NCBI GenBank assembly: GCA_964023205.1
Contig: OZ026833.1
Location: forward strand, 48,548,441-48,612,440
Length of the DNA: 64,000 nucleotides
Source of the DNA: Lutraria lutraria
Taxonomy: Eukaryota > Mollusca > Bivalvia > Venerida > Mactridae
Direction: 5' to 3'
Of the stretch, positions 46,108 to 57,829 are shown one piece after another. Each line of letters opens with the position of its first letter. Position 1 is the stretch's first letter. The notes under the pieces were generated by a model. That model did not search any database and was not told the DNA's origin. It was given only the letters and a program-made list of their open reading frames with translations. Made by a program: the position numbers and the translations under genes.

Positions 46108-46942
46108 TTTTATAGTATTCACAAATGATCCAAGTGTTGAATTCAATACTACATGTATATATAAAACAGGTCTACATGATATTAAAAACAGTATTTTAAT
46201 TTTATCTTCCATGATGTTCATCTACAAAGTTGTAAAAGAAAATGTTTGCCCAATATCAATTTGATTAAATGACATAATTATGTTGAATATAGAATGTGGA
46301 AAGTAGGTGAAACATACAAATTAAATTTTCAATATATTTGTTTTCCTGCAAGCGGTAATTATGCGGGTATAAAGGGGTATGTTTTCAATCTTACTTTTCA
46401 CTTGCGATATGTTGATACCTAGCCGTAGGCAAAAAAGACTTTGTAATTTTCAGCTTTGACCTGAGTATTGAACCATAGCCAGAGATTGAAGTTAATTTTG
46501 TTTTCTGAAGTTTGTAAGTTTGAAACATATTTGTGATGGAGGATATTTACCATATACTTCATATTAAACACTCCTCCTCAAAGTAACTATCTTATAGAAA
46601 AAATGGGACTCACCATTTATGTTTTATGATAATTTAGATTTAGGTAATTCTATCCAATATATCAAAGATCATTTCAAAATGTTCGAAACTTGAATTTTTT
46701 TTTAAATGTTTAATTGGTTTGGGGACATTTATCAGGATATATTTGGTAAACTACTATAAACTGGTAGAATAGTGATGCCCGACATTTAGGAACATACTGT
46801 GTCAGGGAAATGAATGTTCTTAATAAGGCATTTTATACACAGTATGTTGAAAAGAAAATTAATGTAGTCTCTGTGAATTAATTTAAACATTAAAATGCAC
46901 ATCATGAAGTGAATTCTTAGAAGTTGGCATCATAATCCCCGT

Positions 46943-47306
46943 AAATATTGATGTGCAGGTAAATATGTAAATATTGATGTGCAGGTAAATATGTAAATAT
47001 TGATGTGCAGGTAAATATGTAAATATTGATGTGCAGGTAAATATGTAAATATTGATGTGCAGGTAAATATGTAAATATTGATGTGCAGGTAAATATGTAA
47101 ATATTGATGTGCAGGTAAATATGTAAATATTGATGTGCAGGTAAATATGTAAATATTGATGTGCAGGTAAATATGTAAATATTGATGTGCAGGTAAATAT
47201 GTAAATATTGATGTGCAGGTAAATATGTAAATATTGATGTGCAGGTAAATATGTAAATATTGATGTGCAGGTAAATATGTAAATACTGATGTGCAGGTAA
47301 ATATGT
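46943..47306. repeat. 26-bp minisatellite, 14 units before an assembly gap
   Basis: 14 x 26 bp = 364 bp of AAATATTGATGTGCAGGTAA plus ATATGT, almost identical units. Because 78 bp (three units) is 26 codons, frames stay open by chance; no protein is implied. The gap starts 18 bp after the array, so its true length is uncertain. Confidence 0.93.
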
Positions 47307-47324
47307 CAATCTTAGGTTTTGATG

Positions 47325-47524
47325 NNNNNNNNNNNNNNNNNNNNNNNNNNNNNNNNNNNNNNNNNNNNNNNNNNNNNNNNNNNNNNNNNNNNNNNNNNNN
47401 NNNNNNNNNNNNNNNNNNNNNNNNNNNNNNNNNNNNNNNNNNNNNNNNNNNNNNNNNNNNNNNNNNNNNNNNNNNNNNNNNNNNNNNNNNNNNNNNNNNN
47501 NNNNNNNNNNNNNNNNNNNNNNNN
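47325..47524. other. Assembly gap (200 N)
   Basis: Exactly 200 N, probably a placeholder length. It lies beside the 26-bp satellite, which probably broke the assembly. Confidence 0.98.
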
Positions 47525-48921
47525 CCAGCATCTGCTTGATCTAAGCCATGTTTAATGATCCCCTGAACAGATTTCATATAAAATCATACATAATTGTAAT
47601 TTGATAGTCCTCCTTTACCAGATTAACTGAACTTATAGCTCTTAATCTTCAATTTATGTATTTTATTTCATTGTATTGCAATGTCCTATGTTACATGATA
47701 AATGGTTAATGAAAATTGAAACAGTTTTCTATGTCAAGTCTAGACGTCACAAAGACTTAAATGATTTGTAATTTAAGATGAAAACAGTTTTAAGTTCCAT
47801 ACTGATGTCATTATATGATCTACAGAATACATTACCTCTGTGAGATCATGATTTACATGTCATTGTCAAACTATTGAGGCATATTTTGAAATTTCCTGGA
47901 TTAAAAACTGATTAAATTGACTTCAGCATTTTTTCTCCTTCAATGTGATATATGTTTTGTCGTTTCATTACTAACTTCTTGGATATAAATCGAAATGAAA
48001 ATATTTATGCAGAATGTTGACTTAAACTCTAACAGAGAAAAATAAACTGAAATGAACCTCAGTACAAAATTAATTTTTAATCCGTTTTGTTATTTTTCCT
48101 GTTTGGTTGTCATGGTAACAAGACAAATGGATAAATTATGACTTTATAACATTATCAGACCATGAGAAAGTAATAGAAAATCTTGAATAAACCCCACATT
48201 GATGTCCTTTATTAATAATAATTTTCAGATTGATGAATCTATACCCATGTTTTATGCCTTTCTAATATAACCTTTTCTGTGTACCAGAATTGTAGTTTTT
48301 TTGTACAATATATCAATATGGTCCTCAACTATACATTATAAGTGCTGATTATCATTTTAGATAGAAAACTAGATTTTGACTTCTGGAATTGTCCTCTTTC
48401 TAAGTCAACAGCTTAATTAAGACACTTCTTCATGCATCTATTGATGCAGACCATGCCACATGGTTTCTGGAATGCTTTGCACTTAATCCAAAACGTTGAA
48501 ATAAAGGGTAGTTTGAAATATCGACAAAATAATGTACAATTTGTGCATTTAATAAGAAAATGAATGTGATTCAGTTTAAGTACCTGTAGTTTTTCAAGGA
48601 CAACTGACTTTTACGTTGAACTGCAATGTAATGTGCATACTTCATCGTCAAAGACCATCAACTAGATTTTGACCAGTTGCCTATGGTGTATACATGCATG
48701 ATCAGTTAATTGTGTTGACTGTCATATTTATAATAAAAATGTATGGTTTATATTTTCTAGATGTCAATCAGTATCAATCAGTTTATTTTTCTTAATTGAT
48801 CAAGACTCATTAATTCTTGTATTAATTATTTCTGATGAACCTCTACAGTGTCTCGTCTTGTCATTTATTGTTTTATATTGATAACTCTTTATTAGAAGTA
48901 TCTCGTCTTTTTTATGCCCCC

Positions 48922-49345
48922 GCAATTCGAAATGGCGAAAGGACGTAAGTGTTACCCTGTCCGTTCATTCAATAACTCAGAAAGTACTTTATTGATTGGT
49001 TTCATATTTTATATTTTACATGAAAGTGTTTAATGATAAAATACAGGTCAAGCTCAATTTCCGTTTAAAGACGTTTTGGTAGTTCGCTACATTTTTCACA
49101 TAGACATATAGGAAAAATTAAAACTGATCAAAGAATTTTTTTTAAAACTTCGCATGACCGTAGCATATGATAACAGAAACATTTCAAGAGAAAAAAAATT
49201 GGGGGTCACTTATCTCGTTTCTGAGTTATCTGCCCTAACGTCTGTAAGTCGGATTATTCCAAACATTTTCACAGGAGTTATGGCCCCTTTTTAACTTAGC
49301 ACTCAGGGAGGGCTTTCGTGACTTCTTCAGACACAACTACTGTCT
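48922..49345 (+). repeat. Dispersed repeat family A, copy 3, split by a family G element
   Basis: Left part CGAAATGGCGAAAGGACGTA...CAAGCTCAATTTCCG, then the family G insert, then CCAAACATTTTCACAGGAGT...ACTTAGCACTCAGG. The uninterrupted copies join these two parts directly. Confidence 0.75.
49069..49243 (+). mobile_element. MITE family G, copy 2, nested in a family A repeat
   Basis: Ends AGACGTT (49069-49075) and AACGTCT (49237-49243) are inverted repeats. The 175-bp body matches copies at 5988-6155 and 54382-54545. Nesting defines the element's limits and shows it moved after family A spread. Confidence 0.78.
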
Positions 49346-49462
49346 ATTACTGTCTAGATGTTTAGTTATCTTTTGTATATTGTTAATTAAATGTAGTTAT
49401 TGTAAATTATGTCTATTGTTCTCCAGAGTGACTGGCTTGCTATATTTAAAGTGTAGCAGGTT

Positions 49463-49660
49463 TTATTCACAGATTATTAGTATCTTTAGGTGTAAATTTA
49501 CGTTTGGATTGATATAAGAAGTAGCTGGTGCTAGAATTTCGAGTAGAAGGTGAATTCGCTGGCTGCCAGACTGTTTCTGGAGAACATTGTATATTTGTAA
49601 TAATGTTGAGATTTGTTGTTTCACCTCAGTAATTAGATAAATGGTCACTGAATCAGTCAC
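49463..49660 (-). other. Possible exon or pseudogene fragment
   Basis: A minus-strand frame of 65 codons whose start (EVKQQISTLLQIYNVLQKQ) looks like a genuine amphipathic helix. It ends at TGA immediately followed by AATAAA (TGTGAATAAAACC). The match to a 3' terminal exon is suggestive, but no neighbouring exon was found and I do not recognise the family. Confidence 0.2.
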
Positions 49661-51461
49661 ATGATAGAATAATGAAAGAAATTCACCATTTTAATGTCTA
49701 CATTCCTCAGTTTGATATAAATCAGTGTTCAATGTTATCCTGAAGATGTAATTACTGGTAAACTATATAAACGACATATTTTGTGAAATAATTAGGTGTC
49801 AGAATGTATAAATGGACCGCAACCTTCGATTAAAGATGTCTTTAAGTAAATATACTTTTATGAAATGATTGGAAATATTTAGGTAGGTACATATATATCA
49901 GTAGTTTTCATCTGTAGTACTAATATATATCTTATAATGATAAGTTCAATTAGCATAGAAATGATATAAACTCAAGTGAGTCCAGTCTAATCCATCAATC
50001 ATCATTAAGTTAGTACCAGTATTCATCAGTATGAAATAATCTAAAATTTACAGATTAGTAAATCCTTGTAGTGCTAAAAGTTGATTTTTACTCATTGTGG
50101 AAAATGTTCCAATCAAGTATTGAAGAATAATGTTGTGAAATATAATATCATAATACTGGCTGAATATATAAGTTGTCAATTGTTATACATGTACATACAT
50201 TTTTGTATTTATTCATGCGTGCTGAGTCAGTGACGGCTATGGAAAGCTAATATATCCAAATATTTGTCGGGCCTATCACCATTATACTGTAATATGGGCC
50301 TGTATCATATATGGGTCACACGCTGTTGTATACTTCTATCATATATAGCTTGGTACAACAGTAATTTATAGGTTATATATCTACTGAAGTCAGGTGTGTA
50401 TGGTCAGAAATGGGTATTAAAATGTTTGTTATGAAAACATTGTTATTGTGTTTACTTATATTTCTATATAACAAGACTGTGACCCAATTTTATCACAATA
50501 TACATCTATCTGGATAAGTTTTATGTATCAAATATCATATATTGTACATAGTTTGTTAATGGGAAGAATATGATCTCCTTGTACATGTTAATGGAGAACA
50601 CTTTTCTGGTTTGAAAAATAGTTAAATATTCGTTGTACTACATGTAGCTGTGTTTTGTTGTTTACCATTCTATAAAATATAAACTGGATTCAGTGCTCTC
50701 CTTGGAAATTACCTTTTACTAAGAAAAGTTTCTGTCACATTTTTAACCTAAGTTGTAAGAATCTGTGCTGTTAAATTAATGCATTTCAGTGAGACATTAA
50801 TTGCCTTTCTGATGCATTGTATGTACCAGTATGTATTTGGAGAAGTTACCATATGTGCTACATATATAATTATGGTGTGTTGTTAGGGCCATGATTTACC
50901 ACATCACCTTCAAATACAAATTTTGCATCCAAACGATGGTTTGAAGGGGTTTTAGCTAATATCTTGCACAGTGTCTATATTACTTTGGCATCCATGGTTC
51001 CTTAGCTTTGATGTTAGGGGTCATAGCTATCTTACTGTCCTATCATCATCGTGACCAAACCATAGTGTCACGGTCAAGTATAACTATTCTAACCTTGTGT
51101 ACCATTAACGACAAACCAATAACATTACATAAATGGACAATATATTAGTTCCACCTGAGGTGTTACAGTGTCTAATGATTTGCTTAATTGTTACAATAAA
51201 ATTATTAAATCTACCTAATGTCTATATTTGTTGTCTGTAATTGATATAATGTCAGTAATAGTATTACTATTTGAACTAAAATATTTGAGATTACCAATAT
51301 AATATCTGAGTTGAGGAATACTGCCAATTTTATGTTTTATTTCTTAATTTTCTTCTTATTCTAAAAAAAATTTAATTGGATACACAGAGTGTATATTTAC
51401 AATAGAAATAACTGAAAGTCCTTCAAGTTCTGATTAGGAGAATTAAATCACATACATATGA

Positions 51462-51536
51462 ACAGTACAACCTCTCCAGAGTGACCCTCTCTTTGCTACT
51501 CCCAAAGGGTGTTGTTTTGGAGAGGTTTGCCATGTA
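51462..51536. mobile_element. MITE family C, copy 5, internally deleted
   Basis: Only about 75 bp: ACAGTACAACCTCTCCAGAG ... TTTTGGAGAGGTTTGCCATGTA, that is, both terminal regions with the middle missing. Confidence 0.7.
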
Positions 51537-52743
51537 TTTTATATACGGTATAATTATGTACATGAAAATTCATTGTGTGGTTTACATGTGTATATTTTAG
51601 AAATATTTGGAGAATATTCTTTGGTTTGTCAATAGATATTTTTAGCCTTGTTTTTTGCACACAGATGTTAACAAGTTTTTTAGCATTTCTGGACCTGGTG
51701 CTCTAATATTACAAAGAGATATATATCTCTCAGTATTACTGAAATATTACTCACACTTATTGTACAATAAGTGATACTTTATCTTCTAGTTTTATTGTCT
51801 GACAGTCGTAAATAAAGACTTCATTATTCATTACAAACAATTGAAGAGTTTTCATTAATTGTGAGTCAGCATTGGTTTCTAAATTTAAATAATCGACTGA
51901 CACTTTAGGTTTATCTTGGACAGAAAACTTGTCAACTTAAATGGTTAACATTGTGACGTTCAGGTGAATCACACTGGAATAAAAAAATAAGACAAATTAT
52001 TTCCATACAAAACATCAAATGGTAAATGAAAGAGTTGGTAACACAGATATTTCTTTGATGTTTTCGTGTCATTGTTGTTTGTATTATTGTATGTTATATG
52101 TTACCTGGTAGACAACATGCTTGTATGAACACATTTTAGCATTTCATCAAGTACTGTACATCACTATTTATATCTTCCATTTTACAACATTTTTGTGATC
52201 ATGTCTGTTGGAACTACTTTATATATGGTGTCTTAGTACATTTTAATGTCATGCTATAGTTGGAGGTTGTAGGTCCTTTGTGCTGACATAGGGGTTATAG
52301 GTTTGACACCAAGGTGATGTGGCTGCTTTCTGCATTGACTGAAAAATGTTAACATCCTTTGATATTAATCTTTCATTATTGATTCATGGGAAATGTCTGT
52401 TGCTTGTTGTTTCAGTTAAGAACAGAATAAAGCACTGGTCAGTTAGTTACTTGTGGGTAATTTACTAGTAGATGACTGGTAGTCTGGTAGTGTCACTCTT
52501 TTGATCACAAACCTTGTTTGTTTTAGAAGTATAAGTCTGATTGAAGAATGAATTGCCGGACAAGGACAGTGTTATGTTATCTATTATGTTGAAGTAAACA
52601 CCTTTGACTACAGGGAAACATGAGGTTATCTTTGACAAACATGTCAGTATAATGTTGTTCTTCTGTATAAACACAGTCAGATTTCTGAGAAAGACAGTAT
52701 GCAGATGTATGTCAGTACTAGTGTCCTCATTGTCATGAATTTG

Positions 52744-53007
52744 ATTCGAAATGGCAGATGGGCATTAAGTGTTACCCCTGTACGTCTGTACGTCTGTCTG
52801 TCCGTTCAAATTTTGGTTTCCGAGCGATAACTCAAGAAATATTTTATGGATTGGTTCCATATTTTACATGAAGTGTATAATAATAAAAATACCGGTCACT
52901 TTCAGTTTCTGTTAAAATCCAAACATTTCCACAGGAGTTATTGCCCCTTTTTTTTTTGCTTTGCTCTCAGCAGTGCAGGCCTCCTTGTTCTGCGGACACA
53001 TTTCTAT
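52744..53007 (+). repeat. Dispersed repeat family A, copy 4
   Basis: Has the CTGTACGTCTGTCTGTCC microsatellite, CCGAGCGATAACTCAAGAAA and GCGGACACATTTCTA end. Slightly diverged from the copy at 881-1126. Confidence 0.7.
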
Positions 53008-53284
53008 GTGAGTTGAATTACCGTAAGAATCTACCTTGACTTAATCATTCAGTTAGACATTCTGTTGCCCTTTTCTATCAGACTTCTCTCTTAAACTTGA
53101 ACAAGCCGCTCTATGTTAAAGAATGTGTTTTACAGGTATCACAACCGGATTGAAAATAAATTATCTATCTATCATGTACATTTGTATCACAATGTGATTC
53201 ATACTCTGATAGTGGGAGAAGGGGGGAGGTGCTTGAGTTCATTAGAATATTAGATAAGATTTCCTTTTATCCTGTTTTACTACA

Positions 53285-53390
53285 GGTGATATCCCCTTCA
53301 AAAGGAAATCATTAAATCATGAATTTTTCTTGAACTTTTCTTGCATACTTCATGAATAGTTAATGAATTATGACTAATTAATTGACAGGG
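53285..53390 (+). repeat. Dispersed repeat family H, copy 1
   Basis: CCTTCAAAAGGAAATCATTA, TTGAACTTTTCTTGCATA, TTCATGAATAGTTAATGAAT. Copies at 58435-58540 and, reversed, 62935-63050. Rich in the palindrome TTCATGAA. Confidence 0.55.
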
Positions 53391-53632
53391 GATGATTGTA
53401 TTGATCATGTATTAGAACATTATAGATTATAATACACTTGTAAAATTTTGTACATTCAGCACATTACTAATTGTTTGTCATGATGAAATTATTGTACACC
53501 AGAAGTTGTATGCACCATGATATTGTCATGCCTGTGTTAATTTATTTTAACTTGACATGTTGTTGTATCACATGATGTTATACAGTGTTTTAGAGAGGAA
53601 GTTCCCTGACCTGTTGTGTATTTGTCACCAGG

Positions 53633-53810
53633 TACAGTAAACCCCTGAAAACCAGACCTATTCAGGACTCGGCCAAAAGTCCAGTTTTCTGAGAATTCCG
53701 GTGTTCAGAGAAGTTATGATAAATTCCAAAAATAATGGGATTTGAAAAAAGTCGTCCAATTTTCAGGGAATTCCGGTTTTCTGGGATTCCAGTTTTCAGG
53801 GGTTAATGTA
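53633..53810 (+). mobile_element. MITE-like family E, full copy
   Basis: Ends TACAGTAAACCCCTGAAAAC and CCAGTTTTCAGGGGTTAATGTA form imperfect terminal inverted repeats; TA-flanked, about 178 bp. Interior repeats the phrase CCGGTTTTC/CCAGTTTTC several times. Confidence 0.75.
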
Positions 53811-54381
53811 TAATAATTGTCTTAAATTTACATGCAAACCTTGAGACACTTTTGTGAATGTCCTTAATTTTAGTTATTTTGTCTCAAAGTTATAATTAGG
53901 ATATATTGTGTAATTAAATGGTATGAACGTATCAAAGCTTGCTGAAACCTATCTATTGAATCAGACCCTACACCTGAAAGCACTTAAAAAGATTGTTTTT
54001 GCTCAGATCTTTGTTTACGTATAATTTTCATATATTTATTTTTTAGTCTAGTGATACTTTTCTGTATACAATTACATGTATTTATTCAATTATTATGTTA
54101 TTGTGCTGTTTGTTCAAATTGTGGTTCTTTGGTTTTAGCAGGTCATTAAGTCTGTGTTACAGCAATTTTACCAGACACACTATTTTCTATACCTCGAGGG
54201 TTCAGAATGTTTATAACACTTGTAGATAAATTCACTGATTGTCCTAAAATTACCATGTTTACAAGTTATTTGTTGACAACTGAACACCTGTAGTACCTTA
54301 CTATTTGGTTGTAAATTATATAGAAGTGTGGTAATTGGGTTTTATGCTATTTAAAGTTCTATAACTCTGTTTGTACATTAA

Positions 54382-54545
54382 AGATGTTTGTTACAGTTTT
54401 CACATAGACATACATGTAGGCAGAATGAAAACTGTTCAAGAGAATTTTTTAAAACTTTGCATGATAATAGCATATGATAACAGAAAAATATTAAGCAAAA
54501 AAAAATTTGGGGTCTCTGATCTCGTTTCTGAGTTATCTACCCTTT
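54382..54545 (+). mobile_element. MITE-like repeat family G, copy 3
   Basis: AAGATGTTTGTTACAG...CACATAGACATACATG...GCATATGATAACAGAAA...GTTTCTGAGTTATCTACCC. Same body as the nested copy at 49069-49243. Confidence 0.68.
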
Positions 54546-55199
54546 GCTTATTTTTATAATTAACCTTGTAGGTTAATCCAAATTTAGTTACTTGTTATAA
54601 CATCATTCTTTTATCTGTGACATTAGCATGGACTTTTATGCCCTTTATTGGTGAAAGGTACTTTTAAACTCTTGCAGGAAGTAGTGATGTAGATTTCTGG
54701 CAGAAAGCAAATTGTATGATTTATTTTCTAAAGATAGAACAAGTTTACAACTCTTGTTTGAGTTATGATATCATCTCTAGGAGTGTTCTAAAGTGAAAGT
54801 TGACTTAGCTAACAATTATCTTGACAACCTAATATGTGACAGTCCTTCACTGTCCCAGTATCACCTCTCTACTATATCCTGGTACTATCTGGGCTTTACA
54901 TAATGACAGATAGGATACAAGTACATGCACAGGTTGTCAGGTGATTTGTTTATACTTATATATAATTGTTATATGAGTGTTTTCATGTCATCTTGGTACA
55001 ATGTGATATATAATATTGTACATACAGTGTCATATGATTGATACTTAATATGAAAGCTAGTATAATATTTAAACAGTCCAAGTGTTACCTGTAGTAGATT
55101 TATATAAACTAATTATCATGTCCATCTTGATTAAATCATCTCACTTATATGTGTCAGTGACTGTAAAATCCTTATGTCGTGAAATTATTAGGATGACTT

Positions 55200-55837
55200 C
55201 ATCTTAGTACATACCCTGTAATACATATCATCTTAGTACATACCTGGTAATACATATCATCTTAGTACATACCTGGTAATACATATCATCTTAGTACATA
55301 CCTGGTAATACATATCATCTTAGTACATACCCGGTAATACATATCATCTTAGTACATACCTGGTAATACATATCATCTTAGTACATACCTGGTAATACAT
55401 ATCATCTTAGTACATACCCGGTAATACATATCATCTTAGTACATACCTGGTAATACATATCATCTTAGTACATACCTGGTAATACATATCATCTTAGTAC
55501 ATACCCGGTAATACATATCATCTTAGTACATACCTGGTAATACATATCATCTTAGTACATACCTGGTAATACATATCATCTTAGTACATACCCGGTAATA
55601 CATATCATCTTAGTACATACCTGGTAATACATATCATCTTAGTACATACCTGGTAATACATATCATCTTAGTACATACCCGGTAATACATATCATCTTAG
55701 TACATACCTGGTAATACATATCATCTTAGTACATACCTGGTAATACATATCATCTTAGTACATACCCGGTAATACATATCATCTTAGTACATACCTGGTA
55801 ATACATATCATCTTAGTACATACCTGGTAATACATAT
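55200..55837. repeat. 29-bp minisatellite, 22 units, with 87-bp higher-order period
   Basis: 22 x 29 bp; unit CATCTTAGTACATACCTGGT then AATACATAT. After the first few units a strict order appears: two units with CCTGG then one with CCCGG, repeated, giving an 87-bp higher-order repeat. Confidence 0.95.
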
Positions 55838-56333
55838 CATTCTATGAAGTAAGTTTCTTGTATCAGGATTTGTTTCGTGTTTAAGGTTTGTTTAGTATTT
55901 CAACTTTTTTATCTTAATTAATCATTCTAGCTAATACATTATGTCTGGTATTAAATTGACTATTTATATATAAAACAGATGATTGGAACATGTTACCTTG
56001 ACTAATTTAGCTTAATTGTTTTAATGATTTATTTGAGTTGTTGTAAACATGTTTTTACTGAATGAAATGATGCATAGGTTTTACATGAACTTAAAGTGTT
56101 GTGATGGATCAGTGTGGATGTAGTTTACTGTGTTTGATAAACAACTCCAGATTAATTATTTATCAGTGTAGACAATGATCTGTATGAGTCATTAATTAAG
56201 GAACTGTGTATTGATAGGGTAGTGTCCTGTTAATATTTAATTACTTTTACCTCCTTTGGGACTCAGGTCTAGGAGTATAGGAAGAAGTGTTCGTACATAA
56301 ATTCAATATCTTAATAGATTTAAGTATTGTCTT

Positions 56334-56513
56334 GTTAGCTCATCGGTTTTTCAAGAAAAAGTCGAGCTATTGTGGTCACTGTGGTGTCTGGGTTGTGCAA
56401 AAAATGAAGCTCAGAAACTAAAAGAGGTAGCAGCATGAACTTCATAGGTGGATATAAATCTGACTGAGGTGGTGAACGTATGAGCATCGGCACTGCTTGT
56501 GGTGCTCTTGTTT
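56334..56513 (+). repeat. Dispersed repeat family F, copy 2
   Basis: GTTAGCTCATCGGTTTTTCA, GTCGAGCTATTGTGGTCAC, GAGGTAGCAGCATGAACTTC, TGGTGCTCTTG. Copies at 36765-36968 and 57968-58135. Confidence 0.65.
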
Positions 56514-57829
56514 TACAATATAGATGGGATTCCAACTCACAATGAAGAAGAGGCCATAACCACTGAACCACAGAGACCCTCTTAAATAATTCAGATTCTG
56601 AATTCAAAATTTTTCCCCTGCAACTGTTTGTTTTATTTTACTTTTTGAAAACACATAATTACTGGTACCGGTATATACAATACGAGGTGTGAAGTACATA
56701 ACTATGATTGTTCTAACTGGGATTTCTATCCATTATTTTTGTTGTAATTAAATAATAATCAGTTATGAATTTTGAATATCATATTTTAGGTTTATCTTCA
56801 ATACAGTCCTGTAGTCTTGATTGCATGATATTTAAATCATTATGTTTAAATTCTACCTAAATGCAGTAAGCCCCCGCTTGCTTGTTGCTAATTTCCACAT
56901 TAATATTCATGATTTCCTACTACCGGTATATAAATCTAGGTTTTTGCAGAGAATTAAACTATAAATGCACATTTCTGTACATTATTTATCATTCAAATAC
57001 CTGACAGCATAAATAAACCTTTTACTTATTTAGTAGAAGATTTACTCAAGGGTGAAATGTCCAGATATAGTGGTTACACATGAAAGCTTGGATTTTATTT
57101 CTATACTTGTTAAGCTGTTCTTCTGTGCACTTCTATGTTATGCTTATACTATAGTATATGTGATAGGATAAGAAGGTTTTACTTTTTAAACACATCATTC
57201 TAGATATAAATCTTATAAGTCTACGATCTGTCCTTCACCTAAATAAGGTGTTACGGATTTTGTGTTTTAATGTGTATTTGTTTTATTTTGTGACTGCAGT
57301 ATTATTTTTTTTCCAGGTGTGTGAAACAGTTAAAAAATTGGGAGATTTGACGTTTTGTATGTCTGGGATATCATTGACATGCATGGTGTGATTTCTACAT
57401 GGTCGATTCACGGATCACTTGTGTTTGATACAGTGGTTTGATTAAATACTCAGTGTATAAATGGAAACAAAAAGAACAACGACGTTTATTTTATGTGGCT
57501 CTATGATTGTTGAAGTCACCTGGATTTATTGACAGTCGTTCTTGTGTTTTATATAAATAGTTGATTAATCAGTGTGTGCTAATAGGAATTTAATTGGCAA
57601 GTTGTCTAGCATATGTTGACTTGATATAGGAATATAGGGAGTTCAATGTATGAATGGATGTAAAATTTACCTGGCTTGTTGTTCAAGTCTGTCCTAAATC
57701 ACAATATTTGTGTTCTGTTATATAATTATATAGGTCATTTTATTAATGTGAAGTTTGGATTAATCTTGTGTGTTTAAAGTGCTATATATGGAAGGCGTGG
57801 CTTAGTGTACTAAAAGATTAACAGAGTTT

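Larger units (their letters stand above)
38887..57829. other. Long gene-poor interval with scattered repeats
   Basis: Nearly 19 kb between the DDIAS start codon (minus) and the next start codon (plus). It should contain the DDIAS promoter and, on the right, 5' UTR sequence of the plus-strand gene: an acceptor-like TTTTTTTTCCAG at 57305-57316 may start a UTR exon leading to the ATG at 57830. The stretches 41000-45900, 47525-48900, 49400-51450 and 51550-52740 show only AT-rich DNA with many stops. Named repeats are listed separately. Confidence 0.5.

Noticed and set aside
46917..47577. Minus-strand frames of over 200 codons
   Set aside because: They run through the 200-N gap and the 26-bp satellite; the open frame is an artefact.
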